Positions 52,006 through 61,025 of a stretch of DNA of 64,000 bases are shown here, one piece after another (the first letter of the stretch is position 1; each line of letters starts with the position of its first letter). Origin of the DNA: an uncultured Roseibium sp. (GTDB lineage: Bacteria; Pseudomonadota; Alphaproteobacteria; Rhizobiales; Stappiaceae). The DNA is taken from NCBI RefSeq assembly GCF_963669205.1, contig NZ_OY769915.1:3074001-3138000 (forward strand), read 5' to 3'. The position numbers and the translations under genes were made by a program. Under the pieces are notes generated by a model. The model was not told where the DNA came from. It worked only from the letters and a program-made list of their open reading frames with translations, and searched no databases.

Positions 52006-54219
52006 GTGCATCCTCTTTCTTTTATGTTCCGATACGTCTGGCTGGCCGTCTGTTTGACGCTTGCGATTGCGGCCATGCCCGTGGCCAGCGCGGCGGACGC
52101 GGAAATTGAGCGCTTTCTTGAAAAGGTATCACCCGGAGACATGGTTCCGGGAGCGGACAGTTTTGGGCCGCTTCGAGACGACGTGCCTGTCGTGCCGGCC
52201 CGCAAGGGGGCAGATACCCTCGGCTGGGTTTTCCTTACGTCGGACTTTGTGTCCACCACCGGCTATTCCGGCAAACCGATCCATACGCTGGTCGGGGTTG
52301 ACCCGGACGCAGTTGTCACCGGTGTCCGCCTGGTCAAGCACTCCGAACCGATCGTTTTGATCGGGATACCGGAGGCAAAGGTCAGGGCCGTCACGGAAGG
52401 ATATGCCGGGCTCGACCTCAAGGCGGAAGCGGCAAGCGGCGGATCGGCGCACGAACTTGACATCATCTCCGGTGCGACCGTGACCATCATGGTGATCGAC
52501 GACTCCATCGTCCGTGCGGGCTTGAAGGTGGCCCGGTTGCTCGGTCTTGGCGGTCTTGCGCCACACGTCGCCGAGGCGGGGCCGAAGAAAGAGATAGATA
52601 CCGGACGGCAGGACACTCTTGACTGGATGACACTGACAGGCGACGGGTCCGTGCGCCGGATGTCGCTGGACGTCGCGCAGGTGAATGACGCATTTGCGGT
52701 GCAGGGCGACCCGCGCGCGATTGCCCGCCCGGAAAAGGGACCGGACACCGATACGTTCATCGATCTTTATGTGGCGCTTGCGGACGTTCCGACAATCGGT
52801 CTTTCTCTGCTGGGCGAAGCAGAATACGCCAATTTGAAGAAACGCCTGAAGGACGGCGAGCACGCTCTCCTGGTGATGGCGCGGGGGCGCTATTCCTTCA
52901 AGGGATCCGGGTATGTCCGGGGCGGTATCTTCGACCGGATCCAGATGATCCAGGACGATGTTTCAGCCCGGTTCTTCGACAAGCAGCACGCCCGCGTTGG
53001 TGAGATCGCGGCGGACGGCGCGCCCGCCTTTGTTGAGATGGACCTCTTCGTCATTCCTGCCGATATCGGATTCGATCCCGCCAGGGACTTTCGGCTCCAG
53101 CTCCTCGTCCAGCGTGCCGTCGGACCGATTGACAAGGTGTTCCTGACATTCGACCTCGGATACCGGTTGCCGGACAGCTACCTGAAAGAGGTGCCGGTTT
53201 CGACATCGGGACGCCAGACGGACCTGCCGGCTGCCAGTGCTTCATTGACCGGCGAAGCGGACGCCGTTCCGCTCTGGCAACGGATCTGGAAGGACCGCCA
53301 GACCGATATTGCCATCCTGGCGGCCGCCATCGTCGTGCTCACACTGGTTTTCTTCTTCCAGATGCAGGTAACCCGGCACGAGCGTTTCACCTTCTGGTTC
53401 CGGATCGGGTTCCTGACGTTCACGCTGGTCTGGCTTGGCTGGATCGAAAACGCCCAGCTTTCGGTCGTCAACGTGATGGCGTTCTTTTCCTCGCTGACCG
53501 GCCAGTTCAGCTGGGATGCGTTCCTGATGGATCCGCTGGTTTTTCTGCTGTGGTTCTCCGTTGCAGCCGCGCTCCTGTTCTGGGGCCGCGGGGCCTATTG
53601 CGGTTGGCTTTGCCCCTTCGGTGCACTCCAAGAGTTGACGAACAGGCTCGCGAAGCTGGTCCGTATTCCGCAGATCGAAATGCCGTGGGGTCTGCACGAG
53701 CGCCTCTGGCCACTCAAATACATGATCTTCCTGGGTCTCTTCGGACTGTCGCTCTATTCGCTGGACGGTGCGGAGCAGTACGCCGAGATCGAACCTTTCA
53801 AAACTGCGATCATTCTGAAGTTCCAGCGTGCCTGGCCCTTTGTTCTGTTCGCGGTGGCCCTGCTGGCGGCCGGTCTCTTCATCGAGCGGTTTTATTGCCG
53901 GTATCTGTGCCCCCTCGGCGCGGCACTCGCGATTCCCGCGCGGCTCAGAATGTTCGACTGGCTCAAGCGCTACCGAGACTGCGGCAATCCCTGCCACCGC
54001 TGCGCCAAGGAATGCATGGTCCAGGCCATCCATCCGGAAGGCAACATCAATCCAAACGAGTGCCTGAACTGCCTGCACTGCCAGGTTCTTTATCAGCACG
54101 AGCAGAAATGTCCCGTTTGCATCAAGAAGCTCGCCAAGAGGCGGCGTTTCGAAAAGCAGACCGGGCTTGGAAAACCGGAGGCGACGGCCAAAACGGTCGC
54201 GCCGGAGCCGGTTGGCTAA
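52006..54219 (+). CDS. nosR: Nitrous oxide reductase regulatory/electron-donor flavoprotein NosR
   Basis: 737 residues from GTG at 52006, preceded by GGAG at eight bases; an ATG at 52024 is possible and both give a signal sequence ending near VASAADAE. The order is: a periplasmic FMN-binding domain (with HELDIISGATVTIMVID, where the Thr of SGAT carries covalent FMN), about six membrane helices, polyferredoxin-type cysteines (YCGWLCPFGALQE, YCRYLCPLGAAL), and a cytoplasmic domain with two 4Fe-4S clusters (CGNPCHRCAKECMVQAI and CLNCLHCQVLY). NosR passes electrons to NosZ and is needed for its activity. First gene of the nos operon. Confidence 0.96.
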   Translation: MHPLSFMFRYVWLAVCLTLAIAAMPVASAADAEIERFLEKVSPGDMVPGADSFGPLRDDVPVVPARKGADTLGWVFLTSDFVSTTGYSGKPIHTLVGVDPDAVVTGVRLVKHSEPIVLIGIPEAKVRAVTEGYAGLDLKAEAASGGSAHELDIISGATVTIMVIDDSIVRAGLKVARLLGLGGLAPHVAEAGPKKEIDTGRQDTLDWMTLTGDGSVRRMSLDVAQVNDAFAVQGDPRAIARPEKGPDTDTFIDLYVALADVPTIGLSLLGEAEYANLKKRLKDGEHALLVMARGRYSFKGSGYVRGGIFDRIQMIQDDVSARFFDKQHARVGEIAADGAPAFVEMDLFVIPADIGFDPARDFRLQLLVQRAVGPIDKVFLTFDLGYRLPDSYLKEVPVSTSGRQTDLPAASASLTGEADAVPLWQRIWKDRQTDIAILAAAIVVLTLVFFFQMQVTRHERFTFWFRIGFLTFTLVWLGWIENAQLSVVNVMAFFSSLTGQFSWDAFLMDPLVFLLWFSVAAALLFWGRGAYCGWLCPFGALQELTNRLAKLVRIPQIEMPWGLHERLWPLKYMIFLGLFGLSLYSLDGAEQYAEIEPFKTAIILKFQRAWPFVLFAVALLAAGLFIERFYCRYLCPLGAALAIPARLRMFDWLKRYRDCGNPCHRCAKECMVQAIHPEGNINPNECLNCLHCQVLYQHEQKCPVCIKKLAKRRRFEKQTGLGKPEATAKTVAPEPVG

Positions 54220-54248
54220 CCTTCAAAGGGCAAACAAGGAGATCAGCC

Positions 54249-56159
54249 ATGAAGGAGAAAGAAAACCATTTGGGCGTTTCCCGCCGGGATCTTTTGGGCG
54301 GAACCGCGAAAACGGCTGTCGTGGCCGGAATGGGTGCTGTTGCCGTCACCGGCGCCCAGCCCGCCCTTGCTCAAGGCGATCATCAGAAGTTTGAAATGGC
54401 GCCGGGTGAACTTGACGAGTACTACGGTTTCTGGTCCTCCGGCCAGACCGGCGAGGTTCGCATTCTGGGCGTTCCATCGATGCGTGAACTGATGCGTATT
54501 CCGGTCTTCAACCGCTGCTCGGCAACAGGTTGGGGCCAGACCAACGAGTCGCTGAAGATCCTGACGGAGGGCCTGTTGCCTGAAACGAAGGCTTATCTGG
54601 CGGCACAGGGCAAGGTTACCTACGACAACGGCGACCTGCACCACCCGCACATGTCCTTCACCGACGGCACATATGACGGCCGCTACATCTTCGCAAACGA
54701 CAAGGCGAACACGCGTGTTGCGCGCATCAACTGCAGCACGATGAAGTGCGACAAGATCATCGAGATCCCGAACGCGCATGACATCCACGGCATGCGCCCG
54801 CAAAAGTATCCGCGCACCGGCTACATCTTCGCCAACGGCGAACACGAAGCCCCGCTCGTCAACGACGGCAGCATTCTGGACGATCCAGATCAGTATGCCT
54901 GCATCTTCACCGCCATCGACGGTGACGAAATGAAAGTTGCCTGGCAGGTGATCGTTTCCGGCAACCTGGACAACACCGACGCGGACTATCAGGGCAAATA
55001 TGCCTTCTCGACGAGCTACAACTCGGAGATGGGCACGAACCTTGCGGAGATGACCGAAAGTGAACTGGATCACTGCGTCGTCTTCAACATCAAGGCGATC
55101 GAAGAAGCCGTTGCCGCGGGCAACTACAAGGAGATGAAGGGTGTTCCGGTCGTCGATGGGCGCAAGGAAGCCAATTCCCAGTTCACGCGCTACATCCCGA
55201 TACCGAACAGCCCGCATGGCTGTAACGCCGCGCCGGACAAGAAGCACATTGTCATCAACGGCAAATTGTCTCCCACGGTGTCGATCATCGATGTCACCAA
55301 GCTTGATGCGCTGTTCGACGACAATGCCGACCCGCGTTCGGCAATCGTGGGCGAACCGGAACTGGGCCTCGGGCCGCTCCACACCGCGTTTGACGGAAAG
55401 GGCAATTGTTTCACGACGCTGTTCCTGGACAGCCAGGTGGTGAAATGGAACATGGACAAGGCCATTCAGGCCTATGCGGGCGAAGCCGTTGATCCGATCA
55501 TATCCAAGGTGGATGTGCATTATCAGCCCGGCCACAACTCCACGTCGATGGGTGAAACTGCCGAAGCAGACGGCAAATGGCTGATTTCGATGAATAAATT
55601 CTCCAAGGACCGCTTCCTGAACGTCGGTCCGCTGAAACCGGAGAATGAGCAGCTCATCGACATTTCAGGCGACGAAATGACGGTCGTTCATGATGGCCCA
55701 ACCTTTGCCGAGCCGCATGACAGCATCATCGTGCACCGCTCGAAGGTGAACCCGGCGATTGTCTGGGACCGCTCCGATCCGAGCTTCGTGGATGCGATCA
55801 AGCAGGCCGAAGCGGATGGTGTCGACCTCGAATACGCTGCCGATGTCATTCGTGACGGCAACAAGGTGCGCGTCTACATGCACTCCGTCGCGCCGACCTT
55901 CAGCCTGGAGAAATTCACGGTGAAACAGGGTGACGAGGTGACGGTCTATGTCACCAACATCGACGACATCGATGACCTGACGCACGGCTTCTGCCTTGCG
56001 AATTACGGTGTCGCGATGGAAGTCGGCCCGCAGGCGACCGCGTCGGTCACGTTCATCGCCGAACGTCCGGGCGTCCACTGGTTCTATTGCCAGTGGTTCT
56101 GCCACGCGCTCCATATGGAGATGCGCGGCCGCATGTTCGTCGAACCCAGGGGAGCCTGA
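54249..56159 (+). CDS. nosZ: Nitrous oxide reductase, clade I
   Basis: 636 residues from the ATG at 54249 (AAGGAGATCAGCC upstream); a frame open back to 53550 is antisense-free noise over nosR. It reduces N2O to N2 in the periplasm. The Tat signal VSRRDLLGGTAKTAVVAG marks clade I. The beta-propeller supplies the CuZ histidines (for example GDLHHPHMS, HDIHGMR and SPHGCNAAP). The cupredoxin domain holds CuA: WFYCQWFCHALHMEMRGRM with both Cys, His and Met ligands. It follows nosR by 29 bases. Confidence 0.98.
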   Translation: MKEKENHLGVSRRDLLGGTAKTAVVAGMGAVAVTGAQPALAQGDHQKFEMAPGELDEYYGFWSSGQTGEVRILGVPSMRELMRIPVFNRCSATGWGQTNESLKILTEGLLPETKAYLAAQGKVTYDNGDLHHPHMSFTDGTYDGRYIFANDKANTRVARINCSTMKCDKIIEIPNAHDIHGMRPQKYPRTGYIFANGEHEAPLVNDGSILDDPDQYACIFTAIDGDEMKVAWQVIVSGNLDNTDADYQGKYAFSTSYNSEMGTNLAEMTESELDHCVVFNIKAIEEAVAAGNYKEMKGVPVVDGRKEANSQFTRYIPIPNSPHGCNAAPDKKHIVINGKLSPTVSIIDVTKLDALFDDNADPRSAIVGEPELGLGPLHTAFDGKGNCFTTLFLDSQVVKWNMDKAIQAYAGEAVDPIISKVDVHYQPGHNSTSMGETAEADGKWLISMNKFSKDRFLNVGPLKPENEQLIDISGDEMTVVHDGPTFAEPHDSIIVHRSKVNPAIVWDRSDPSFVDAIKQAEADGVDLEYAADVIRDGNKVRVYMHSVAPTFSLEKFTVKQGDEVTVYVTNIDDIDDLTHGFCLANYGVAMEVGPQATASVTFIAERPGVHWFYCQWFCHALHMEMRGRMFVEPRGA

Positions 56160-56162
56160 GAC

Positions 56163-57446
56163 ATGCAATGCGTCCTTCGAAATCTGGCTCGCGGCATCGC
56201 TTCGGTCTGTGCAGTTCTTGCGGGCTGCGGACCGCTGGCGGCTGCAGACTGGACAGTTCCGGCCAGGGAGGGCGCATTGCAGGAAATCCTGCAAGACGCG
56301 CAAGCCGGGGATATCCTCCGGCTTGCGCCCGGCGATCATGCCGGCCCGGTGACGGTGGACAGGCCGGTCACGCTCGACGGTGCCGGCAAGGCCCGTATCG
56401 TCGGCAACGGCGAGGGGAGCGTAGTCACCGTGACCGTGCCGGGTGCGACGATCCAGGGGCTGACCCTGACCGGGTCGGGGCTCTCACACGAAACGCTCGA
56501 TGCCGGCGTCAAGCTGACCAAGAAGGCGCACGGTGCCGTCGTGCGAAACAACCGGATAATCGACAATCTGACCGGAGTGGACGTTCACGGCGCGCGCAAC
56601 GCCATTGTCTCGAACAATCTCATCGAGGGCCGGCGTGATTTGCGCCGGAACGAGCGCGGCAACGGCATCTACGTCTGGAATGCACCTGATCTGCTTGCGG
56701 AATTCAACACCATCCGTTTCGGCCGGGACGGTGTCTTCGTCAATACCAGCCACAAGGACACTTTTCGCGGCAATCTTTTCGAGGAACTCCGGTTTGCGGT
56801 CCACTACATGCACGGCAACAGCGGCGTGATCGAGGACAATGTCTCCAAAGGAAACGACATTGGATATGCGCTTATGTTCTCGGACCGGCTGACGGTTCGA
56901 AACAATGTCTCGATCGGCGATCGCAATCACGGCCTCATGCTGAACTACGCCAACCGGGCAAGGATCTCGGACAACCTTGTGTCCGGGGGCGGTGAGAAGT
57001 GCCTCTTCATGTACAACGCCAACAAGAACAGCGTATCGGACAACCACTTTGAAGGATGTCCGATCGGGATCCATTTCACCGCAGGATCGGCCAGGAACAC
57101 ATTCCAGGGAAATGCCTTCATTCGCAACAGGACACAGGTGAAATACGTCGGCAGCCGAATGCTCGACTGGAGCACGGACGGGCGCGGCAATTACTGGAGC
57201 GACCACGCTGCATTCGACATGAATGGTGATGGTCTTGCTGACACCGCATATCGGCCCAACGACATGGTCGACCAGGTTCTGTGGACGCAGCCTTCCGCCA
57301 AGCTGCTGATCGGCAGTCCTGCGGTTCAGCTCCTTCGTTGGACGCAGTCTCAGTTTCCGGCCCTGTTGCCGGGCGGGATCGTCGACAACGCCCCGTTGAT
57401 GCATCCGCCCGTTCGCCATACGCCAAATGCAGGAGTTCAGGGATGA
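56163..57446 (+). CDS. nosD: Periplasmic copper-maturation protein NosD
   Basis: 427 residues with a signal peptide ending near LAAADW. The parallel beta-helix (CASH/PbH1 repeats) can be read in repeated N-N-x-I/V turns: VVRNNRIIDNLTGVDVHGARN, IVSNNLIEGR, VIEDNVSKGND, TVRNNVSIGDR and ISDNLVSGGG. With NosF and NosY it is needed to build the CuZ site of NosZ. It starts three bases after nosZ and overlaps nosF by four bases. Confidence 0.95.
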   Translation: MQCVLRNLARGIASVCAVLAGCGPLAAADWTVPAREGALQEILQDAQAGDILRLAPGDHAGPVTVDRPVTLDGAGKARIVGNGEGSVVTVTVPGATIQGLTLTGSGLSHETLDAGVKLTKKAHGAVVRNNRIIDNLTGVDVHGARNAIVSNNLIEGRRDLRRNERGNGIYVWNAPDLLAEFNTIRFGRDGVFVNTSHKDTFRGNLFEELRFAVHYMHGNSGVIEDNVSKGNDIGYALMFSDRLTVRNNVSIGDRNHGLMLNYANRARISDNLVSGGGEKCLFMYNANKNSVSDNHFEGCPIGIHFTAGSARNTFQGNAFIRNRTQVKYVGSRMLDWSTDGRGNYWSDHAAFDMNGDGLADTAYRPNDMVDQVLWTQPSAKLLIGSPAVQLLRWTQSQFPALLPGGIVDNAPLMHPPVRHTPNAGVQG

Positions 57447-58348
57447 CCCCGTCTACGCTTGCTGTTCACTCGGTCACGAAACGTTTCAAAAGCCACGTCG
57501 CCGTCGGCCAGGTGTCGTTTGATCTGAAACCCGGCGAACGAGTTGCGCTTCTGGGGCACAACGGTGCCGGGAAAACCACGCTGTTCAAGATGATTCTGGG
57601 TTTCCTGAAGCGGGACGCCGGCGAGATCTCCGTTCTCGGGTCCTCTCCCGGCAGCAGGGTGTCCCGGCAGGGAGCAGCTTACTTACCCGAGTCCGTCGCG
57701 TTTTCAGGCGCTCTGACCGGCGAGGAAGTCATCCGCTTTTATGCGCGTCTGAAGGGCGAGAATGTTGCCCGTTCCCTTCAGTTGCTGGAGAGGGTCAGTC
57801 TTGCCGATGCAGCAAGACGGCGGGTGAACACCTATTCGAAAGGTATGCGCCAGCGCCTTGGCCTTGCACAGGCGCTGATCGGAAAGCCGAAGCTTGTTCT
57901 GCTCGATGAGCCGACCACGGGTCTGGATCCGATTTCCAGGCAAAATGTCTACGAACTGATAGGCGAGATTGCTGAACGGGGCGCGACCGTCTTGCTGTCC
58001 TCCCATGCCTTGACCGAACTGGAAGCCCGGACAGACAGGGTCCTTATCCTGTCAAAGGGGAAACTCGTCGCCGATGACGAACTCGCCACGTTGCGAGCCC
58101 AGGCTGGCCTTCCGATCAGGTTGAAGGTCTGGACGAAGCCGGGGTCGGTTCAGGAAGTGGCGGAACAGCTCGGGGCGGGAAAGATGAACGGACGATCCGT
58201 GGAGTTCGACTGTGGCATGGACGAAAAGGTTCGGACGCTCGCGGCGATAAGCGCGCTCGGCAACCTGGTCGAGGACGTCGATGTTCATGCGCCCAGCCTC
58301 GATGACGTTTACCGGCATTTTTCAGACACATCCCGAAAGGAGGCATGA
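57443..58348 (+). CDS. nosF: ABC transporter ATP-binding protein NosF
   Basis: 301 residues from the ATG at 57443, overlapping the nosD stop (ATGA). Longer frames into nosD are noise. Walker A LLGHNGAGKTTLFKM, signature YSKGMRQRLGLAQAL, Walker B LVLLDEPTTGLDP and the switch His in LLSSHALTE are present. NosF energises NosY; together with NosD they supply a copper or sulfur component for NosZ maturation. Confidence 0.95.
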   Translation: MTPSTLAVHSVTKRFKSHVAVGQVSFDLKPGERVALLGHNGAGKTTLFKMILGFLKRDAGEISVLGSSPGSRVSRQGAAYLPESVAFSGALTGEEVIRFYARLKGENVARSLQLLERVSLADAARRRVNTYSKGMRQRLGLAQALIGKPKLVLLDEPTTGLDPISRQNVYELIGEIAERGATVLLSSHALTELEARTDRVLILSKGKLVADDELATLRAQAGLPIRLKVWTKPGSVQEVAEQLGAGKMNGRSVEFDCGMDEKVRTLAAISALGNLVEDVDVHAPSLDDVYRHFSDTSRKEA

Positions 58349-58351
58349 GCC

Positions 58352-59182
58352 ATGTTCTCCCGAATTCTCACCATCGCACAACAAGAAGTCCGCATCGGCA
58401 TCAGGAACCGCTGGGTCCTGCTGGCCACGCTGATACTCGCCGTTTTCTCCCTAGCTCTGGCCCTGCTCGGGTCCGCGCCGTCAGGAACACTTGGAATAGA
58501 CCGGTTGACGATCACGGTCGCTTCGCTTGCAAGCCTGTCCGTCTACCTTGTCCCCTTGATCGCGCTTTTGCTCGCCTTTGATGCGGTTTGCGGTGAGATC
58601 GAACGCGGGACCCTGCTCATGACCTTCTCCTGCCCGATATCGCGCACGGAGTTCCTGTTTGGAAAAGCCGTCGGGCATGCGTTTGTGCTCACAATTGCAC
58701 TGGTGGCGGGCTATGGCCTCACGGTTCTTGTCCTTTTGGCAACGGGAACCGGTACGCTGTCCGGGCTGACAGACTTCACACGGCTGATTGCAACGTCCGT
58801 GCTTCTCGGCATCTGTTTTCTTGCACTCGGTTACGTGCTCAGTTCGCTGACGCGTCAGTCGGGCACCGCCGCTGCATTGGCAATCGCTGCCTGGCTCCTC
58901 CTCGTTGTTCTTTACGACCTCACCCTTCTGGGTGCGCTTGTCGCCAATCCGAGCGGAATATTCGCATCGCAGGTTTTCCCTTACGCGGTTCTCTTGAACC
59001 CGGCCGATGCCTTCCGGCTCTTCAATCTGGCGGCTCTTGGCGCCAGTGACCTTGTTGGCGGCATGGCAGGTGTTGCGGAAACGCTGCCTTTCGATCCTGC
59101 ATTCGCACTTGTGTCGCTGGTTGTCTTCGCCGGTGCCGCTCTGGCAGCGTCGGCCACTCTCATCCGGAGGATCACGCCATGA
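58352..59182 (+). CDS. nosY: ABC transporter permease NosY
   Basis: 276 residues with six membrane helices. The family N-terminus FSRILTIAQQEVRIGIRNRWVLL and the middle AFDAVCGEIERGTLLMTFSCPISRTEFL match NosY/ABC-2 permeases. It starts three bases after nosF and overlaps nosL by four bases. Confidence 0.94.
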   Translation: MFSRILTIAQQEVRIGIRNRWVLLATLILAVFSLALALLGSAPSGTLGIDRLTITVASLASLSVYLVPLIALLLAFDAVCGEIERGTLLMTFSCPISRTEFLFGKAVGHAFVLTIALVAGYGLTVLVLLATGTGTLSGLTDFTRLIATSVLLGICFLALGYVLSSLTRQSGTAAALAIAAWLLLVVLYDLTLLGALVANPSGIFASQVFPYAVLLNPADAFRLFNLAALGASDLVGGMAGVAETLPFDPAFALVSLVVFAGAALAASATLIRRITP

Positions 59183-59727
59183 AACGAAGGTTCATTTTTC
59201 TCCTTGCGCTCGGTCTCCTCGCAGGATGTCAGGAGGAGGTTGAGATTGTGAAGCCGGCGGCCATTGCCCTGACACCGGAGGCGGCGGGGCACTATTGTCA
59301 GATGACTGTCCTGGAGCACGACGGTCCGAAGGCACAGATCCATCTCACCGGAAATCCGTTTCCATTCTGGTTCACACAGGTGAGGGATGCTGTTGCCTTC
59401 ATGCACTCCCCGGAAGAACCCAAGAACATCGCCGCGATCTACGTGAATGATATGGGTGCGGCGCGCAGCTGGAAGGAGCCGGGTTTTGAAAACTGGATCG
59501 AAGCAGAGGAGGCCTGGTTTGTCGTTGACAGCAGACAGACCGGCGGGATGGGCGCGCCCGAGACGATACCGTTCGGAACTGAAGAAGGCGCAAAGGCATT
59601 CGCCGCCGCCAACGGCGGCCGCATCCTTCGCCTCGATGATATCCCTGTTGACTACGTTCTGGCGCCGGTTGAGCTCTCCTCGGCGACCGGGTTGACCTCC
59701 AACGGGTCGGGTGAGGCTTCGAGATGA
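59179..59727 (+). CDS. nosL: Copper chaperone lipoprotein NosL
   Basis: 182 residues. The N-terminal lipoprotein signal ends in the lipobox LLAGC, so Cys is lipidated and the protein sits on the periplasmic side of a membrane. The NosL domain follows (GHYCQMTVLEHDGPKAQIHL with Cys and Met copper ligands, then GAARSWKEPGFENWIEAEEAWFVV). It carries Cu(I) for NosZ maturation. It overlaps nosY and nosX by four bases each. Confidence 0.94.
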   Translation: MKRRFIFLLALGLLAGCQEEVEIVKPAAIALTPEAAGHYCQMTVLEHDGPKAQIHLTGNPFPFWFTQVRDAVAFMHSPEEPKNIAAIYVNDMGAARSWKEPGFENWIEAEEAWFVVDSRQTGGMGAPETIPFGTEEGAKAFAAANGGRILRLDDIPVDYVLAPVELSSATGLTSNGSGEASR

Positions 59728-60737
59728 CGTGTTCCAGTACGCTGCAGCGAAGGATTGACCGGCGACGCTTTCTCAGGATCTGCGCCATCGCCTCGGCCGG
59801 TGCAGTTCTGCCGTCTTCGGCTCTCTCGGCAAAACAGGCCCTGCAGCATTGGACCGGCACCGCGCTCGGAGCGCCTGCCGAGATCAACCTGCTCGGGATC
59901 GACGGCGAAAAGGCACGGGCGCTTTTCCGTCTGGTCGACCATGAAATCCGAAGGTTGGAGGGGATTTTCAGTCTCTTTCGAGACGACAGCGAGCTGGTCA
60001 GACTTAACAAAGACGGATACCTCAAGGCGCCGTCACTTGAATTCATTGAACTTCTCGGAACCGTGCGCTTTGTCCACAGAGTGAGCGAGGGCGCGTTTGA
60101 TCCGACCGTTCAGCCACTCTGGATTCGCTTTGCGAATGGCACAGCGCCTCAAGATCTCACCGAAACGCACGCTTTCGCGGATGCCGCGAGGCGCACGGGA
60201 TTCGCAAAGGTCCGATTCGATCCTTCGCAGATCCGTTACGAACAACCCGATATGGCGATGACCCTGAACGGTATTGCCCAGGGTTACATCACAGATCGTG
60301 TCGCCGCGTTGCTGGAGGCTCGAGGGTGCCGGAATGTTGTCGTCGATCTCGGCGAGATATCAGCCAGGGGCCGAGGCTCCAGCGGGCCGCATGACGACAC
60401 CGGCGGCTGGATCGTGACACTAAGACCTGACCCGGCACATCCGTCGGCAAGGACCGGCATTCGTCTTAAGGATGCAGCCGTCGCCAGTTCTGCACGACTG
60501 GGAACGACACTCGATCGTGAAGGGAAACACTCGCACATTCTCGACCCCCGGTCGGGACACCCGGTGAATACGGATCTGATCGCTGCAAGCGTGATTGCTC
60601 CCAGCGCGGCTCTGGCTGACGGTGTGTCGACGGCTGCTCTGGTCACCGGCAGGAAGGGACTCAGCACCACGTTGTCTCAACTCCCCGCAGCAAAGGCATT
60701 CGTTGTTAATGAAGACGGAACGGCGGACTGGATGTGA
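59724..60737 (+). CDS. nosX: FAD:protein FMN transferase NosX (ApbE family)
   Basis: 337 residues with a Tat-type signal (RRRFLRICAIASAGAVLPSSALS). ApbE motifs: DHEIRRLEGIFSLFRDDSELVRLN, GAFDPTVQPLW, MTLNGIAQGYITDRVAALLEARG and SHILDPRSGHPV. It attaches FMN covalently to NosR. It closes the nos operon; I see no strong terminator in the 51 bases before the convergent gene. Confidence 0.95.
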   Translation: MTCSSTLQRRIDRRRFLRICAIASAGAVLPSSALSAKQALQHWTGTALGAPAEINLLGIDGEKARALFRLVDHEIRRLEGIFSLFRDDSELVRLNKDGYLKAPSLEFIELLGTVRFVHRVSEGAFDPTVQPLWIRFANGTAPQDLTETHAFADAARRTGFAKVRFDPSQIRYEQPDMAMTLNGIAQGYITDRVAALLEARGCRNVVVDLGEISARGRGSSGPHDDTGGWIVTLRPDPAHPSARTGIRLKDAAVASSARLGTTLDREGKHSHILDPRSGHPVNTDLIAASVIAPSAALADGVSTAALVTGRKGLSTTLSQLPAAKAFVVNEDGTADWM

Positions 60738-60788
60738 AACCGGGTCACGGCAAAGAGCTTGCAAAATCGACGATGTATGACCGGCGAC

Positions 60789-61025
60789 TTATTTCCCGTC
60801 AGCCTCGTCCATCAATCCACGCACCCATCTGGCGGCCCACCAGGTGGCGGGAATTCCCAAAGGAATGCTGATCCATATGGCCGTTAGCGGCGAAATTTCC
60901 GGAAGCCCGAGTGAAATGCCGATCAGGCCCAGCAGGAAGAGATTGATCGCGACCGCCGCCGCCGTGAACGGGTAAAGCAGCAAGGCGAGTCTTTTCACCG
61001 ACCATGTGCTGTCTGTTGCGGTCAT
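60789..61025 (-). CDS. Small membrane protein at the end of the heme d1 gene cluster
   Basis: 78 residues with two membrane helices (about residues 12-36 and 43-62) and charged ends. The ATG overlaps the stop of the chelatase gene (ATGA), so it is the last gene of the minus-strand nir group. I do not recognise the family. Placement suggests a role in nitrite reduction or electron transport, which is inference. Confidence 0.65.
   Translation of the reverse strand: MTATDSTWSVKRLALLLYPFTAAAVAINLFLLGLIGISLGLPEISPLTAIWISIPLGIPATWWAARWVRGLMDEADGK

Noticed and set aside
53550..54248. In-frame extension of nosZ far into nosR
   Set aside because: The extension overlaps conserved NosR coding; the ATG at 54249 has a ribosome site and starts the Tat signal.
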